A DNA stretch of 64,000 nucleotides from Virgibacillus indicus (GTDB lineage Bacteria > Bacillota > Bacilli > Bacillales > Amphibacillaceae), in assembly GCF_002266285.1 (NCBI RefSeq), contig NZ_NPMS01000004.1:291685-355684 (forward strand), given 5' to 3'. The position numbers and the translations under genes were made by a program. Below, piece after piece: positions 27,285 through 36,869 of this stretch. The notes beneath the pieces are model-generated. The model searched no databases and was not told the DNA's origin. It was given only the letters and a program-made list of their open reading frames with translations. Position 1 is the first letter of the stretch. The number at the start of each line of letters is the position of its first letter.

Positions 27285-27323
27285 CAAAAAAAGCGATAGC
27301 CTCAAACAGCTATCGCTTTTTTT
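27285..27323 (-). terminator. Terminator of the IDEAL-domain gene
   Basis: AAAAAAAGCGATAGC and GCTATCGCTTTTTTT form a perfect stem overlapping the last codon of the gene at 27322. Confidence 0.92.
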
Positions 27324-27765
27324 ACAGTAATTTAACTAATTTATAAAAGGCGTCTTTGTCACGATTGTCTAACGCCTGATCAATCATTCGCCTAATATTT
27401 TCTTTTTCCATATCCTCAATTACAGCTGTTGTAATTTTGGATTCATTTTCTTCCTGTTCAACTTTTTTTTGCTCATAATAAGGCTCAATAATAGCATGCA
27501 GCTGATTTAAAAAATCGGGAAGGGAAATTAATTCAGCCATGGTCACATATACGATTTCTTTTCCTTTTTGGAAGGCAAACTTAGCATCAATATTTTCTAC
27601 ACTGTATGTTTTCCTGTTTATACGTATTTCTTTTGCTTCTACAGGGATAAACTGGTACACTTTTTCATTGAGCAAAATTGAAAAGTACTGGTATGCCAGA
27701 ATAACTCGGATATACTTTGCATCAGCTTTAATATAATATGGTTTGAGCATTTTTACAGTTAACAT
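27322..27765 (-). CDS. IDEAL domain-containing protein
   Basis: The 147-residue protein begins MLTVKMLKPYYIKADAKYI and ends with an IDEAL domain (IRRMIDQALDNRDKDAFYKLVKLL pattern, about 124-147), a short helix-rich motif found at the C-terminus of several Bacillales proteins. The start at ATG 27765 lies 8 bp after GGGAGGTGG; a GTG three codons earlier overlaps the site. The middle part (about 25-95) looks like a beta-rich fold. No function is established. Confidence 0.8.
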   Translation of the reverse strand: MLTVKMLKPYYIKADAKYIRVILAYQYFSILLNEKVYQFIPVEAKEIRINRKTYSVENIDAKFAFQKGKEIVYVTMAELISLPDFLNQLHAIIEPYYEQKKVEQEENESKITTAVIEDMEKENIRRMIDQALDNRDKDAFYKLVKLL

Positions 27766-27869
27766 CCATTCCACCTCCCGCCTTTTTCTCTAAATTTTCA
27801 GTTTATTCATTTTACAACAGATTTATAAAAAATACAAGTGAAAAGGACAGAAATTTGCCCTTTTCGTTT

Positions 27870-28919
27870 TTAATCAACAATTTGATCTGCAATAAATACA
27901 GTAATTAAATCTATTTCATTCTTGCTGGACTTATACATTTCCTCCATTTTTTCCAAATAATGATCTGCCTGTTTTAAATCCTGAATGGCTTTTTTCATAT
28001 AAGATTTATAATTAGTATTTACCTCATGTATCTCTTTAGCAAACTTTTCATCTGTTCCAGGTGTCACTGTTTCTTCATAGAGGTCAATAATAACCTCTCC
28101 TTCTCGTTCAGGGAAAAACTCATGTGGATCTGTACTGTCAAACATACAGAAACTAAGTTCGCGTACAAGCACCATATCAATACTGTTTGGGTCAAAGCTG
28201 CAATGATATATTTCCATATCCAATCCATACGCCTTACAGGCATTAATCACCTTCTTCATAAAAGTTGATTTACCCGTGCCAGCACGCCCTTTCACATGGT
28301 AAACTTCCGAAATATTTTCAATCACATGTGGTACTTCATTAACAGGACCGTCTTTTGTGTTTGTTCCAAAAAGCCGCCGGCAGACTTGCGATTCGCTATC
28401 CTTTTTTTTCACATTGTAAAACAATTTTTCAATAAATTCTTCCGTAAGTATATCCGCTTTGTTGAAGTCCATTTCTTTAATATAAATACCTTCAAGGTCA
28501 TCATGAATTTTTAGTCCCGTTTCAAAATTATCATAGGCCAGCTGCGTGTACTTATCAAAGTTCTTCTTTACATCTGTAAGCTCTGCAGGTTCAGTTGGCG
28601 CCTTCTGTAAAAACAATCCTAAATCAAGCTCAATTGCACCTGACAGATCAGGGGTAGCAATACGATCCATAATGACAGCTACCGAAATTTCCCGAATAAT
28701 AACGCCTTCGATATAGCCATAACCCAATGTGCTAAGCAGAATTTCAAGTTCATACTGCTCATAGTTTTTTATAATATTTTTTATAATATTTGTTTTCAGC
28801 TGATGCGACGGATGTTTTAGAATAATGATCTGATTAAAGCTTTCCACGTTCGAGGGCAAAAAGTTCACAAGTCCCTCCGCGGTGTTGCCTGTAACATAAT
28901 AATACTTTTTTTTGGACAA
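27870..28919 (-). CDS. Tandem P-loop NTPase-like protein (PRK06851 type)
   Basis: The 349-residue protein has two halves, each resembling a P-loop ATPase. The second carries an intact Walker A (GRAGTGKST near 213-221) after EVYHVK and the family segment HCSFDPNSIDMVLV. In the first, the matching place (IIILKHPSHQLKTNIIKN near 32-49) has lost the glycines, so it is probably inactive. The family is widespread in spore-formers and uncharacterised. It is a single-gene unit; the role is unknown. Confidence 0.75.
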   Translation of the reverse strand: MSKKKYYYVTGNTAEGLVNFLPSNVESFNQIIILKHPSHQLKTNIIKNIIKNYEQYELEILLSTLGYGYIEGVIIREISVAVIMDRIATPDLSGAIELDLGLFLQKAPTEPAELTDVKKNFDKYTQLAYDNFETGLKIHDDLEGIYIKEMDFNKADILTEEFIEKLFYNVKKKDSESQVCRRLFGTNTKDGPVNEVPHVIENISEVYHVKGRAGTGKSTFMKKVINACKAYGLDMEIYHCSFDPNSIDMVLVRELSFCMFDSTDPHEFFPEREGEVIIDLYEETVTPGTDEKFAKEIHEVNTNYKSYMKKAIQDLKQADHYLEKMEEMYKSSKNEIDLITVFIADQIVD

Positions 28920-29033
28920 GGAAACACATCCTTTTTATGTTGATTTGTTCTTTATTAATTTATGTATATTGACTGTACAAGGTGATTCATTCATTTATTT
29001 TACTCGAACATGAATTAATTTCTTTTATTTTCA

Positions 29034-29080
29034 CCAAAAAAATAATCGCCAAACCTCTTAATTAAGGATTTGACGATTAT
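29034..29080 (-). terminator. Terminator after the ald-DUF779 pair
   Basis: ATAATCGTCAAAT...TTTGGCGATTAT folds into a stem and is followed on the minus strand by TTTTTTTGG. Confidence 0.85.
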
Positions 29081-29089
29081 AGTAAGCTA

Positions 29090-29449
29090 TTAAGTGGCGG
29101 CTAATTCAGCCCGTTCTGTTTCTGTAAATACACGTGATCTTGATAAGAACCGTTTTCCTTCAGGTCCTTCAAGTGAGAACATTCCGCCACGTCCGTCTAC
29201 GGCATCGATAATAAGCTGTGTATGCTTCCAATATTCATATTGATCCTTAGAGATATAGAAAGGTGTATTGCCAATTTCGCCCAGTAACAGGTCAGAATCA
29301 CCAACACGTAATTCCCCTCTTGGATAGCACATTGGCGAACTTCCATCACAGCAGCCGCCTGATTGATGAAACATTAGATCTCCGTGTATTTCTTTCAGTG
29401 TTTCAATTAGAGATAATGCTTCCTCTGTTGCTGTAACACGATCAACCAT
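29090..29449 (-). CDS. DUF779 protein paired with aldehyde dehydrogenase
   Basis: The 119-residue product has the DUF779 pattern: HQSGGCCDGSSPMC near 34-47 (cysteine-rich, probably metal binding) and VDGRGGMFSLEGPEGKRFLSRSRVF near the end. ATG 29449 follows AGAAAGGG at suitable distance. DUF779 genes are very often directly downstream of acetaldehyde dehydrogenase genes, as here (84 bp apart); a helper or repair role for the dehydrogenase has been supposed but is not shown. Confidence 0.88.
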   Translation of the reverse strand: MVDRVTATEEALSLIETLKEIHGDLMFHQSGGCCDGSSPMCYPRGELRVGDSDLLLGEIGNTPFYISKDQYEYWKHTQLIIDAVDGRGGMFSLEGPEGKRFLSRSRVFTETERAELAAT

Positions 29450-29533
29450 TTTCACCACCCTTTCTAATGAGTTCTTATACTATAATATGCAGAAAAGAGG
29501 CTAATTTCACAGCCACTTTATCCTCTATTCTGT

Positions 29534-31054
29534 TTAGAATAATCCTGCAGGTCCTTCACTATAACTGACTAGCAGGTTCTTGGTCTGCTGATAATGACCA
29601 AGCATCATTAAATGATTTTCTCTGCCAATTCCAGATTTCTTATAACCACCAAATGCAGCATGAGCCGGATATTGGTGATAGCAATTCGTCCATACACGGC
29701 CAGCCTGAATACCCCTGCCGAAGCGGTAGGCAGTATTGATATTACGTGACCAGACTCCTGCACCTAATCCGTACAGTGTATCATTCGCAATCTCCATCGC
29801 TTCTTCATTATCCTTGAATGTTGTCACAGAAAGAACCGGTCCAAAGATTTCTTCCTGGAAAATACGCATTTTGTTATTGCCTTTAAAAATGGTTGGTTCA
29901 ACGTAATAGCCGCTTTCCAGTTCTCCCTCAAGCTTGTTAAGGTTTCCGCCAGTGAGAAGCTCGGCACCTTCCTGTTTACCGATATCCAAATAAGATGATA
30001 TTTTCTCCATTTGTTCTTGAGAGGCCTGTGCACCCATCATTGTTTCCGTATCAAGTGGATGTCCAATTTTGATCTCATTTACACGCTTTAGGACCCTTTC
30101 CATAAATTGATCATAAATTGATTCATGAACAATCGCACGAGAAGGACAAGTACAAACCTCACCCTGATTTAAGGCAAACATAACCAGGCCTTCAATTGCT
30201 TTATCTAAAAATCCATCATCTTGATCCATTACATCCTCAAAGAAAATATTTGGTGATTTTCCTCCAAGCTCCAGTGTGATTGGAATTATATTTTCAGATG
30301 CATATTGCATAATTAATCTTCCTGTAGTTGTTTCCCCGGTAAATGCTACTTTTGAAATTCCGCTGTGGGATGCAAGCGGTTTTCCGGCCTCTACACCAAA
30401 TCCGTTTACAATATTTACAACACCTGGAGGCAGGAGATCCTGAATAAGCTCCATCAGCACATGAATCGATGCAGGCGTTTGTTCTGCAGGCTTTAATACC
30501 ACACAGTTTCCTGCAGCTAGTGCTGGAGCAAGCTTCCATGTAGCCATTAATAGTGGGAAATTCCATGGAATAATTTGTCCAACAACACCCAATGGCTCAT
30601 GAAAATGATAGGCAACAGTGTCATTATCGATCTGACTGATACCGCCTTCCTGTGCCCGGATTACACCTGCAAAATAACGATAATGATCCACAGCAAGCGG
30701 TAAATCTGCTGCCAATGTTTCCCGGACTGCCTTTCCGTTATCCCAAGTTTCAGCAACTGCTAGCATTTCCAGATTTTCTTCAATTCTATCTGAAATTTTA
30801 TTTAATATATTTGCTCTTTCCGCAACAGATGTCTTTCCCCATGCATCCTTTGCAGCCATAGCAGCTTCAACTGCCGCGTTTACGTCTTCTTTATTAGATC
30901 TGGCAATTTCACAAAAAACTTTCCCCGTTACGGGGCTGGTATTTTCAAAGTACTTTCCATTTGCAGGCGCCCGATACTCTCCACCAATAAAGTTATCATA
31001 CCTTTCTTTGAAATTTACAAGTGATCCTTCTGTGTTTGGATTTTCGTACCTCAT
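29534..31054 (-). CDS. NAD-dependent aldehyde dehydrogenase (acetaldehyde type)
   Basis: The enzyme oxidises an aldehyde, probably acetaldehyde, to the acid. The 506-residue length, [21 protein letters not shown], the catalytic glutamate in LELGGKSPN and the catalytic cysteine in [14 protein letters not shown] place it in the AldA/AcoD/ExaC group. AGGAGG precedes the ATG, and a cre-like site lies 20 bp upstream, so glucose should repress it. The DUF779 gene follows in the same operon. Confidence 0.93.
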   Translation of the reverse strand: MRYENPNTEGSLVNFKERYDNFIGGEYRAPANGKYFENTSPVTGKVFCEIARSNKEDVNAAVEAAMAAKDAWGKTSVAERANILNKISDRIEENLEMLAVAETWDNGKAVRETLAADLPLAVDHYRYFAGVIRAQEGGISQIDNDTVAYHFHEPLGVVGQIIPWNFPLLMATWKLAPALAAGNCVVLKPAEQTPASIHVLMELIQDLLPPGVVNIVNGFGVEAGKPLASHSGISKVAFTGETTTGRLIMQYASENIIPITLELGGKSPNIFFEDVMDQDDGFLDKAIEGLVMFALNQGEVCTCPSRAIVHESIYDQFMERVLKRVNEIKIGHPLDTETMMGAQASQEQMEKISSYLDIGKQEGAELLTGGNLNKLEGELESGYYVEPTIFKGNNKMRIFQEEIFGPVLSVTTFKDNEEAMEIANDTLYGLGAGVWSRNINTAYRFGRGIQAGRVWTNCYHQYPAHAAFGGYKKSGIGRENHLMMLGHYQQTKNLLVSYSEGPAGLF

Positions 31055-31073
31055 TTAATTCCTCCTTTTTTAT

Positions 31074-31087
31074 TGTAAGCGTTTCCA
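31074..31087 (-). promoter_or_regulatory. cre (CcpA) site before the aldehyde dehydrogenase gene
   Basis: TGTAAGCGTTTCCA matches the consensus TGWAANCGNTNWCA with one mismatch. It lies between the likely promoter (TATAAT repeats near 31110-31125 on the minus strand) and the gene, a position suited to road-block repression. Confidence 0.75.
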
Positions 31088-31234
31088 AATTGTTTGATAA
31101 AGTCTGGCTGATACTCTATTATAGATTATAGCAAAAGACTCAGAATTATTCCAACAATTAGTTTACTGTAAAAGGTGAAACAAAAACTTTCTATTTGAAT
31201 TATGATTGAATTTTACTATTATCTGGACACAAAG

Positions 31235-31267
31235 AAGCTCTGATTCCTTATGAATCAGAGCTTTTTT
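31235..31267 (+). terminator. Intergenic hairpin, terminator-like
   Basis: AAGCTCTGATTC and GAATCAGAGCTT form a 12-bp stem. The T run is better on the plus strand (TTTTTT) than on the minus strand (CTTCTTTG), although the flanking genes both run on the minus strand. Confidence 0.6.
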
Positions 31268-31317
31268 AATTACACCAGGAAATTATAAAATTCTTGACTT
31301 GTGGATAAATAAACAAC

Positions 31318-31475
31318 CGAATCAGCCACGTCCGGCTCCAGCGCCCAGCGACTAGCGGACTTCCCTCACCTCCGTACGATAAGTCAACATCGGCTCCCTA
31401 CGGTCGCCGTGTTTCCTTTATCTCCTGCGGCTCAGTCCAGTCCGTACGTCGCTAAACGGGCGCTTGCGCCTTTGT
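31318..31475. repeat. GC-rich intergenic repeat-like element, family D
   Basis: About 155 bp are far richer in G and C than the surroundings and hold several short palindromes (GGGCGCTTGCGCC, CTCCAGCGCCCAGCGACTAGCGG, TACGGTCGCCGT). Elements with this look are spread through many Bacillaceae genomes, but in this window it occurs once; a 12-bp piece of its end (CGGGCGCTTACG) is seen near 16670. No reading frame is credible. Confidence 0.55.
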
Positions 31476-31596
31476 TAGTCTGAAGCTATTTTTCTAAAGT
31501 AAAAGACGCCGGGTTACCAAGCGTCATGGTGAGATTAATATATTATTAATAATAACAGTTCAAAATAGCTTCAAGTTTTAATAAGAGGTACTATGC

Positions 31597-31782
31597 TTAA
31601 TTCTTCATTTCTGGCAGCACACGTACTTCAAGCTCCATCGTTGAATGACAAAGCGGGCATTCAGGTTCCTTATCAAAACTGTATGACTCTCTCATCCAGC
31701 CCTGGCAATCATCACTTGTACACGACCACACATTTGTTTCCACCTCTGGAACAGGCTCTTTTGGTTTCCGAGAAAATGACAT
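31597..31782 (-). CDS. ydjO: Cold-inducible YdjO-like zinc-ribbon protein
   Basis: The 61-residue protein starts MSFSRKPKEPVPEVE after AAAGGGGAT and has two CxxC-type pairs (CTSDDCQGW and CPLC) that form a zinc ribbon, as in B. subtilis YdjO, which is found with cold shock protein genes. The role is unknown. An ATG eight codons upstream would include the ribosome site and is not used. Confidence 0.85.
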   Translation of the reverse strand: MSFSRKPKEPVPEVETNVWSCTSDDCQGWMRESYSFDKEPECPLCHSTMELEVRVLPEMKN

Positions 31783-31921
31783 GATAGCATCCCCTTTCAT
31801 TTGCACAGTTCCTATTATACTCCTTTCTGTACAACAAAGAAAGGACTGCAGAAAATCGAAACAGATATAATAAGGATTGCCCGATTTAATGGTAGTTATA
31901 CATGCCCTGCTGCTTATCTAA

Positions 31922-32665
31922 TTATAATGCAAAACGTTTAATTGCTTTTGCAACACCATCATTATTATTCGTATCGGTTATAAAATCAGCAGCCTTTTTG
32001 ATGGCTTCCTGAGCATTTCCCATTGCCACTCCCATTCCTGCTTCCTGGATCATTTTTATGTCATTCAGGCTGTCACCAACAGCCATTACCTCATCCATGG
32101 TTATCCCGATTTCTTTACAGACAAATGTCAATGCTTTTGCTTTATTGACACCCTCTGGATTCACTTCTATGTTCGTTGGCTGGGAATTTGTCAGTTCCAA
32201 GCCTTTTAAATAGGACAGTTCTTTAATTAACTCATCAAGCCTTTTCTTATCAAACGTTGCGAAGCCAATTTTCAGCCACTTATGATCATAGAAATTATCC
32301 GGTTTGGAATCTCGAAAAATCTCATTTGTACTTACCATCCACATATTTGCCCCAGCCTCTTTGCCAAGATTCCACATTCTCTCCATTTTTTCTGCTTCCA
32401 GCAGATGCTGACCCAATAGCTTTTTATCAACAGTCCATATTTCACCGCCATTGCTCGTAACTAGATAGGAAGTCAGCTTCAAGGCTTCAGCATATGGATA
32501 GCAGGAATCAAGCCAGCGGCCAGTGCTTAGAACAACATGAATATTCTTTGCCAAAGCCTCTGCAATAATTTCTTTTGTGTATTCCGAAACATTGTGCTCA
32601 TTATTAAGCAATGTCCCATCCATATCCAATGCAATTAATTTAATATCTGATTTGTTCTCTGTCAT
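31922..32665 (-). CDS. Cof-type HAD family hydrolase
   Basis: The 247-residue protein is a HAD phosphatase of the Cof (IIB) subfamily: nucleophile motif LDMDGTLLN near 13-21, STGRW motif II, the Lys in NKAKAL, and motif IV GDSLNDIKMI. Members dephosphorylate sugar phosphates or cofactors; the substrate is not evident. Start ATG 32665 follows GTGGAGG. It begins 17 bp after the MFS gene and is probably in one operon with it. Confidence 0.88.
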   Translation of the reverse strand: MTENKSDIKLIALDMDGTLLNNEHNVSEYTKEIIAEALAKNIHVVLSTGRWLDSCYPYAEALKLTSYLVTSNGGEIWTVDKKLLGQHLLEAEKMERMWNLGKEAGANMWMVSTNEIFRDSKPDNFYDHKWLKIGFATFDKKRLDELIKELSYLKGLELTNSQPTNIEVNPEGVNKAKALTFVCKEIGITMDEVMAVGDSLNDIKMIQEAGMGVAMGNAQEAIKKAADFITDTNNNDGVAKAIKRFAL

Positions 32666-32682
32666 ATTTGATTCCTCCACTA

Positions 32683-33864
32683 TTATGCAGTTTGTTTTTT
32701 GGCTTTTACATTACGATCATAAAGCTTTGTCGTAATAAAGGGGATGACAAGCAATGCAAAGATAATGAAAAATAATAGCTCAATATTATATAAATCAACA
32801 ATTAAACCGCCAAATAACGGTCCGACCATCCGCCCGGCAGCACCAACGCTGTTAACAACACCTTGATAAAACCCTGCTCTCCCAGGCGGAGCTAATTTAT
32901 TTGCCAAAGAGGGAATAGCTGGCCAGACAAGCATTTCACCTGCCGTTAAAATTGTCATTGCCACAGCAAACATTGTGAAATCCTCAGCAAACATTGCTAT
33001 CAGAAAAGAAATAATGAGAATAACGGTGCCAATGTATATATGCATTTTTTCAGAAGTAACACGGTCTGTCATCCATTTTAACAGAGGTTGCCCAAGAACG
33101 ATAAGGAAACCATTTATTGCCCAAAGTGCACTGTATAGTTCCAAAGGGATTCCAATGTCCTGTGTATAGGAGGCAATTGTTGACTGCCACTGGCTATATG
33201 CAATCCAGGTTAGTAAAAAGCCGCTGCATAAAATTAATAAAGCAATTAATGCAGACTTGCTTTTAACCTTACCGCTTTGCTGGAGCACCGATGTATGCAT
33301 TTGCCGGTCTTTGTCTTTATCCATAGGTTTGAATGTAAAAAGGACAATACTAAAGAAAACTGCAAATAATGATGCATTAGCAATAAAAATTAAATCAAAC
33401 GATATACTTGCAACATATCCACCAATCGTTGCCCCTAGTGCGACTCCAAGATTCTGTGCAACGTAAACAGCATTAAATGCCCTTCTCCCACCCTCTGGCC
33501 ACAATGATCCTGCCATTGCAAACATTACAGGCCATGTGATTCCAGAGCCGAATCCGATAAACACAAGAAGAATGGAATATGCTGTTATACTTTCATGAAG
33601 AAAGGATAAACCGATGGCTGAACTCAATGCTATTCCTGTTCCAATGAGAATTATCTTATAGGCACTGTATCTGTCAAACAGTCCGCCGCCAAGTAAATTC
33701 CCAACGATGCCAGCTCCTTGATTAAACATCAAAATAAACCCCGCAAAAGCCAAACTTTTACCGAGTTCATTGTGCATGTATATTGTGTTTAGAGGCCATA
33801 AAAAAGAGCCTCCAGTTACATTAATTGTAGTTGCTATTACCAATAGCCAAATTTGCTTTGGCAT
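32683..33864 (-). CDS. Major facilitator superfamily transporter
   Basis: The 393-residue protein has 12 hydrophobic segments with the MFS loop signature GGGLFDRYSAYK between segments 2 and 3, and resembles drug or sugar efflux permeases of the YttB type. A cytosolic loop of basic residues (KPMDKDKDRQMH) divides the halves. The HAD hydrolase gene follows at once. The substrate is unknown. Confidence 0.85.
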   Translation of the reverse strand: MPKQIWLLVIATTINVTGGSFLWPLNTIYMHNELGKSLAFAGFILMFNQGAGIVGNLLGGGLFDRYSAYKIILIGTGIALSSAIGLSFLHESITAYSILLVFIGFGSGITWPVMFAMAGSLWPEGGRRAFNAVYVAQNLGVALGATIGGYVASISFDLIFIANASLFAVFFSIVLFTFKPMDKDKDRQMHTSVLQQSGKVKSKSALIALLILCSGFLLTWIAYSQWQSTIASYTQDIGIPLELYSALWAINGFLIVLGQPLLKWMTDRVTSEKMHIYIGTVILIISFLIAMFAEDFTMFAVAMTILTAGEMLVWPAIPSLANKLAPPGRAGFYQGVVNSVGAAGRMVGPLFGGLIVDLYNIELLFFIIFALLVIPFITTKLYDRNVKAKKQTA

Positions 33865-33950
33865 TGCCCATCATCTCACAATCTTGATCTGTTCCACATA
33901 TCTAAGCCATTTTAATATATTTATAAGGGGGCAGCAATGGATAAGCATAT

Positions 33951-34439
33951 TTATTTTAACCGTTTCATTTTCCACATAAAATACACAACCGTTCCCAGAA
34001 CGATTCCAATCATCAGGGGGAGATCCCATACCCCAATACCCAATGTGTTCTTTCCTTTTCCCGCTTGTACCATTCCCCAGGTTATATACGCTGTTATAAC
34101 TACAATTTCAAAGTTGAGTAATATCATTAAAGAACGGGCTGCCGCATAAACACGCGGAGCATTTTCTTTTGTTACTTTTACATTCAGATTTAACGAGTCC
34201 GGTGATTTACTGAGAAAATACATTACCATGTAGCTAGGCAGAATGATCAATGGCATTAAAAATATTGTACCTTTATTACCCCAGTCATCTGCTTCGCCTT
34301 TTAGATTAAAATGGGTTGGGATTTTTTCAGGCAGATTGCCATACGAAATCGCAGCATATACTATCGAACCAATGATTAGCACCAGTGATAAAAGGTTAAT
34401 GACTTTATGCCATCTTTTCGCTGGCACGTCTGTATCCAT
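33951..34439 (-). CDS. DUF1648 membrane protein
   Basis: The 162-residue protein has four hydrophobic segments and the DUF1648 motif IPTHFNLKGEADDWGNKG between the first two. Related proteins (SdpI/YhfA types) give immunity to toxins or regulate autolysis in a few cases; most are uncharacterised. GGGGGAGGAG precedes the start. Confidence 0.82.
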   Translation of the reverse strand: MDTDVPAKRWHKVINLLSLVLIIGSIVYAAISYGNLPEKIPTHFNLKGEADDWGNKGTIFLMPLIILPSYMVMYFLSKSPDSLNLNVKVTKENAPRVYAAARSLMILLNFEIVVITAYITWGMVQAGKGKNTLGIGVWDLPLMIGIVLGTVVYFMWKMKRLK

Positions 34440-34477
34440 GTTCAATCTCCTCCCCCAATTTCAAGCAACCATCTACT

Positions 34478-35074
34478 TTACAAAGATGAAATCGCAATTT
34501 TCACAGCTCTCAATAAATCAATATCTGCCCAGCTTGGCATACTTTTCTCCACAGCCAATTCATGTGATGCAGGCAGATGAATGAAACCGGCTTGTATGTT
34601 TAAATTATTCTTGTTTAGATAATGCAATGCATGATACATCACATTGTTGCAGAGATAAGCACCTGCAGTATTTGAAATTTTTGCTGGAAGATTTCCGGCT
34701 CTCATACTTTTGATCATTTTATTAATTGGCAGGGTGGAAAAATAGCCGTCCTGACCATCTTCAGCTATTTTCTCTCCATCTGGCTTATATCCCCGATTAT
34801 CGACTGGTCCATCATTGCAGTTAATTGCGATCCTTTCAGGTGTTACACTATTTCTCCCTGCTGCTAATCCCAGGGAAATTATAGCATCGGGTTCATGTTT
34901 TTCAATTAGCCTGATTATCTGATTTCCTGATTTACTAAAATCCACAGATAGGATTTCTCCAGCAATCTGGTAACCATTGATTTCTTCTCCAGCTAACCCT
35001 TCAACAATTACTGTTGTTGGATTAATAGCAAATTCGAGAAATGGTTCAAATCCTGTAAGCAATAATTTTTTCAA
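34478..35074 (-). CDS. pcp: Pyrrolidone-carboxylate peptidase
   Basis: Pcp removes N-terminal pyroglutamate (5-oxoproline) from peptides. The 198-residue protein has the catalytic Glu in TPERIAIN, Cys in GAYLCNNVMYHAL and His in GFIHLPASHE. A TTG start (35074) after AGAGGG gives the N-terminus MKKLLLTGFEPF as in other Pcp. It is the last gene of the pxp cluster, so the 5-oxoproline it frees is passed to PxpABC. Confidence 0.95.
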   Translation of the reverse strand: MKKLLLTGFEPFLEFAINPTTVIVEGLAGEEINGYQIAGEILSVDFSKSGNQIIRLIEKHEPDAIISLGLAAGRNSVTPERIAINCNDGPVDNRGYKPDGEKIAEDGQDGYFSTLPINKMIKSMRAGNLPAKISNTAGAYLCNNVMYHALHYLNKNNLNIQAGFIHLPASHELAVEKSMPSWADIDLLRAVKIAISSL

Positions 35075-35092
35075 TAGCAGCACCCTCTAACT

Positions 35093-36031
35093 TTAAAAAT
35101 ACTTCCGAAATATTTCTAAGACAGATAAAAAGTTTTCCATTTCCACCAGCCGTTTTTGTGCTTCTTCCACAGATACAGGATAGAATCGGATTTCCCCCTT
35201 TGGAACAAGCTGAGCCACTTTTGAAAGATCAGCAGAAATAACCGTTCCTATTCGGGGATAGCCGCCTGTCGTTTGCCTGTCCGCCATTAAGATAATCGGC
35301 TGACCATTCCCGGGAATTTGTATTCCTCCCAAGGGGACAGCATCTGACCAGATATCAGCATTTACAGGTGTGATTTTTTTCGATTTTAACCGGTACCCCA
35401 TCCGATTGGAATTCGCATCAACTGTATAGGTCGAATTGAAAAATCTTTTTCTTTCTTCATTTGTAAAACTGTCTATATGCGGACCTTCCACCACAGCAAC
35501 CTTTACGGATTTTTTATAAATCGGGATATATTGTTTTTTTAAACCAATCCCCTTTTTTTCTTTTGATGGATAACCACTTATTACTGTCCCGCTTTCCAGT
35601 GGAGTCCCAAAACCACTTTTTACATCTGTTGATTTACTTCCAAAATAAGTTCTTCCTTCAAAGCCGCCTGCAACCGCGATATATGAACGGACACCAGATT
35701 GATGTTTGCCGAATTCAAGAACATCTCCCTTATTTATACGAATTGTTGACCACATCGGTTTCACAGCACCGTTGATTTTTGGCTCAAGATCCGCCCCTGT
35801 TATAGCAATGGTTACAGATGCCATTGCCTGCAGTTTTGGACCAATTAAGGTAACCTCAAGGCAAGCAGTATTTAGTGCATTACCTGCAAGGATATTTGCT
35901 ATTTGAAATGCAAATTTGTCCATAGCTCCCGAGACAGGAACACCGAAGCGCTGCAAACCCTCACGCCCCATATCCTGTAAGGTTGTCAGTGCGCCTGGTT
36001 TGATAACATCAAAAATTTGCTTACTTTCCAT
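35093..36031 (-). CDS. pxpC: 5-oxoprolinase subunit PxpC
   Basis: PxpC is the biotin-carboxylase-like subunit of prokaryotic 5-oxoprolinase, which opens 5-oxoproline to glutamate using ATP. The 312-residue protein opens with DVIKPGALTTLQDMGREGLQ, then FGVPVSGAMD, AVAGGF and the GGIQIPGNGQPIILMADRQTTGGYPRIG block, all diagnostic (KipA/YcsJ). AAGGTGGT precedes the ATG at 36031. Confidence 0.95.
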   Translation of the reverse strand: MESKQIFDVIKPGALTTLQDMGREGLQRFGVPVSGAMDKFAFQIANILAGNALNTACLEVTLIGPKLQAMASVTIAITGADLEPKINGAVKPMWSTIRINKGDVLEFGKHQSGVRSYIAVAGGFEGRTYFGSKSTDVKSGFGTPLESGTVISGYPSKEKKGIGLKKQYIPIYKKSVKVAVVEGPHIDSFTNEERKRFFNSTYTVDANSNRMGYRLKSKKITPVNADIWSDAVPLGGIQIPGNGQPIILMADRQTTGGYPRIGTVISADLSKVAQLVPKGEIRFYPVSVEEAQKRLVEMENFLSVLEIFRKYF

Positions 36032-36098
36032 AGCTACCACCTTATTTGTTGATATTGTTCAGTAAACGTGCAAACTCACTTTCTATGAAAGTTACCAG

Positions 36099-36863
36099 CT
36101 ATTCTACTAACTGGGTCACTTTAATTCCCTGTTCAGTCAATGATTTACGTAAGTTCTCTACAAAGCCGACTGCATGTGGACCGTCCCCATGAACACATAC
36201 TGTATCAGCTTCTATTTCAACAAGCTCCCCATTCACTGCCTGAACATTTCCAGAACGAAGCATACGCTTAACCTGTGCGACTGCCTGATCCACATCCTGA
36301 ATTAATGAATTTTTATCATGTCTCGGAGTCAGGCTTCCATCAGGCTGATAGGTACGATCAGCAAACACTTCTGAAGCAACCGTTAATCCTGCTTCTCTTC
36401 CGGCTTTTAGTAGTTCACTTCCTGCCAGCCCGTATAAAATTAATGAAGGATTCAAATCATAAACTGCCCGGACGATTGCTTCAGCTGTTGCCCGCTGATA
36501 TACTGCCTGATTATATAATGCACCATGTGCTTTTACATGTAGCATTTGAACTTGATGAACCTTGCAAAAGGCTTGTAATGATCCAATCTGGTAGAGTACA
36601 ATCCGATAGATTTCTTCTGGTGAAAATTCGATCATTCGCCTGCCAAAACCTGCAATATCAGGAAAACCGGGATGTGCTCCTATCGCAACATTATATTTTT
36701 TAGCCAACCGGATTGTCCTATCCATAACATTTGGGTCCCCCGCATGGAATCCACATGCGATATTTGCTGAACTGATATGCTCAAGTAATCGTTCATCTGA
36801 ACCAAACGTGTAGGCTCCGAAGCTTTCACCCATATCACAGTTCAAGTCGATTTGTTTTCTCAC
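36099..36863 (-). CDS. pxpA: 5-oxoprolinase subunit PxpA
   Basis: PxpA is the LamB/YcsF family subunit. The 254-residue protein begins with GTG (MRKQIDLNCDMGESFG) after GAGAGGTGA, and carries ANIACGFHAGDP, AIGAHPGFPD, HVKAHGALYN and VCVHGDGPHAV, with metal- and substrate-binding His and Asp residues. It starts 6 bp after pxpB ends. Confidence 0.96.
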   Translation of the reverse strand: MRKQIDLNCDMGESFGAYTFGSDERLLEHISSANIACGFHAGDPNVMDRTIRLAKKYNVAIGAHPGFPDIAGFGRRMIEFSPEEIYRIVLYQIGSLQAFCKVHQVQMLHVKAHGALYNQAVYQRATAEAIVRAVYDLNPSLILYGLAGSELLKAGREAGLTVASEVFADRTYQPDGSLTPRHDKNSLIQDVDQAVAQVKRMLRSGNVQAVNGELVEIEADTVCVHGDGPHAVGFVENLRKSLTEQGIKVTQLVE

Positions 36864-36869
36864 TTCAGA

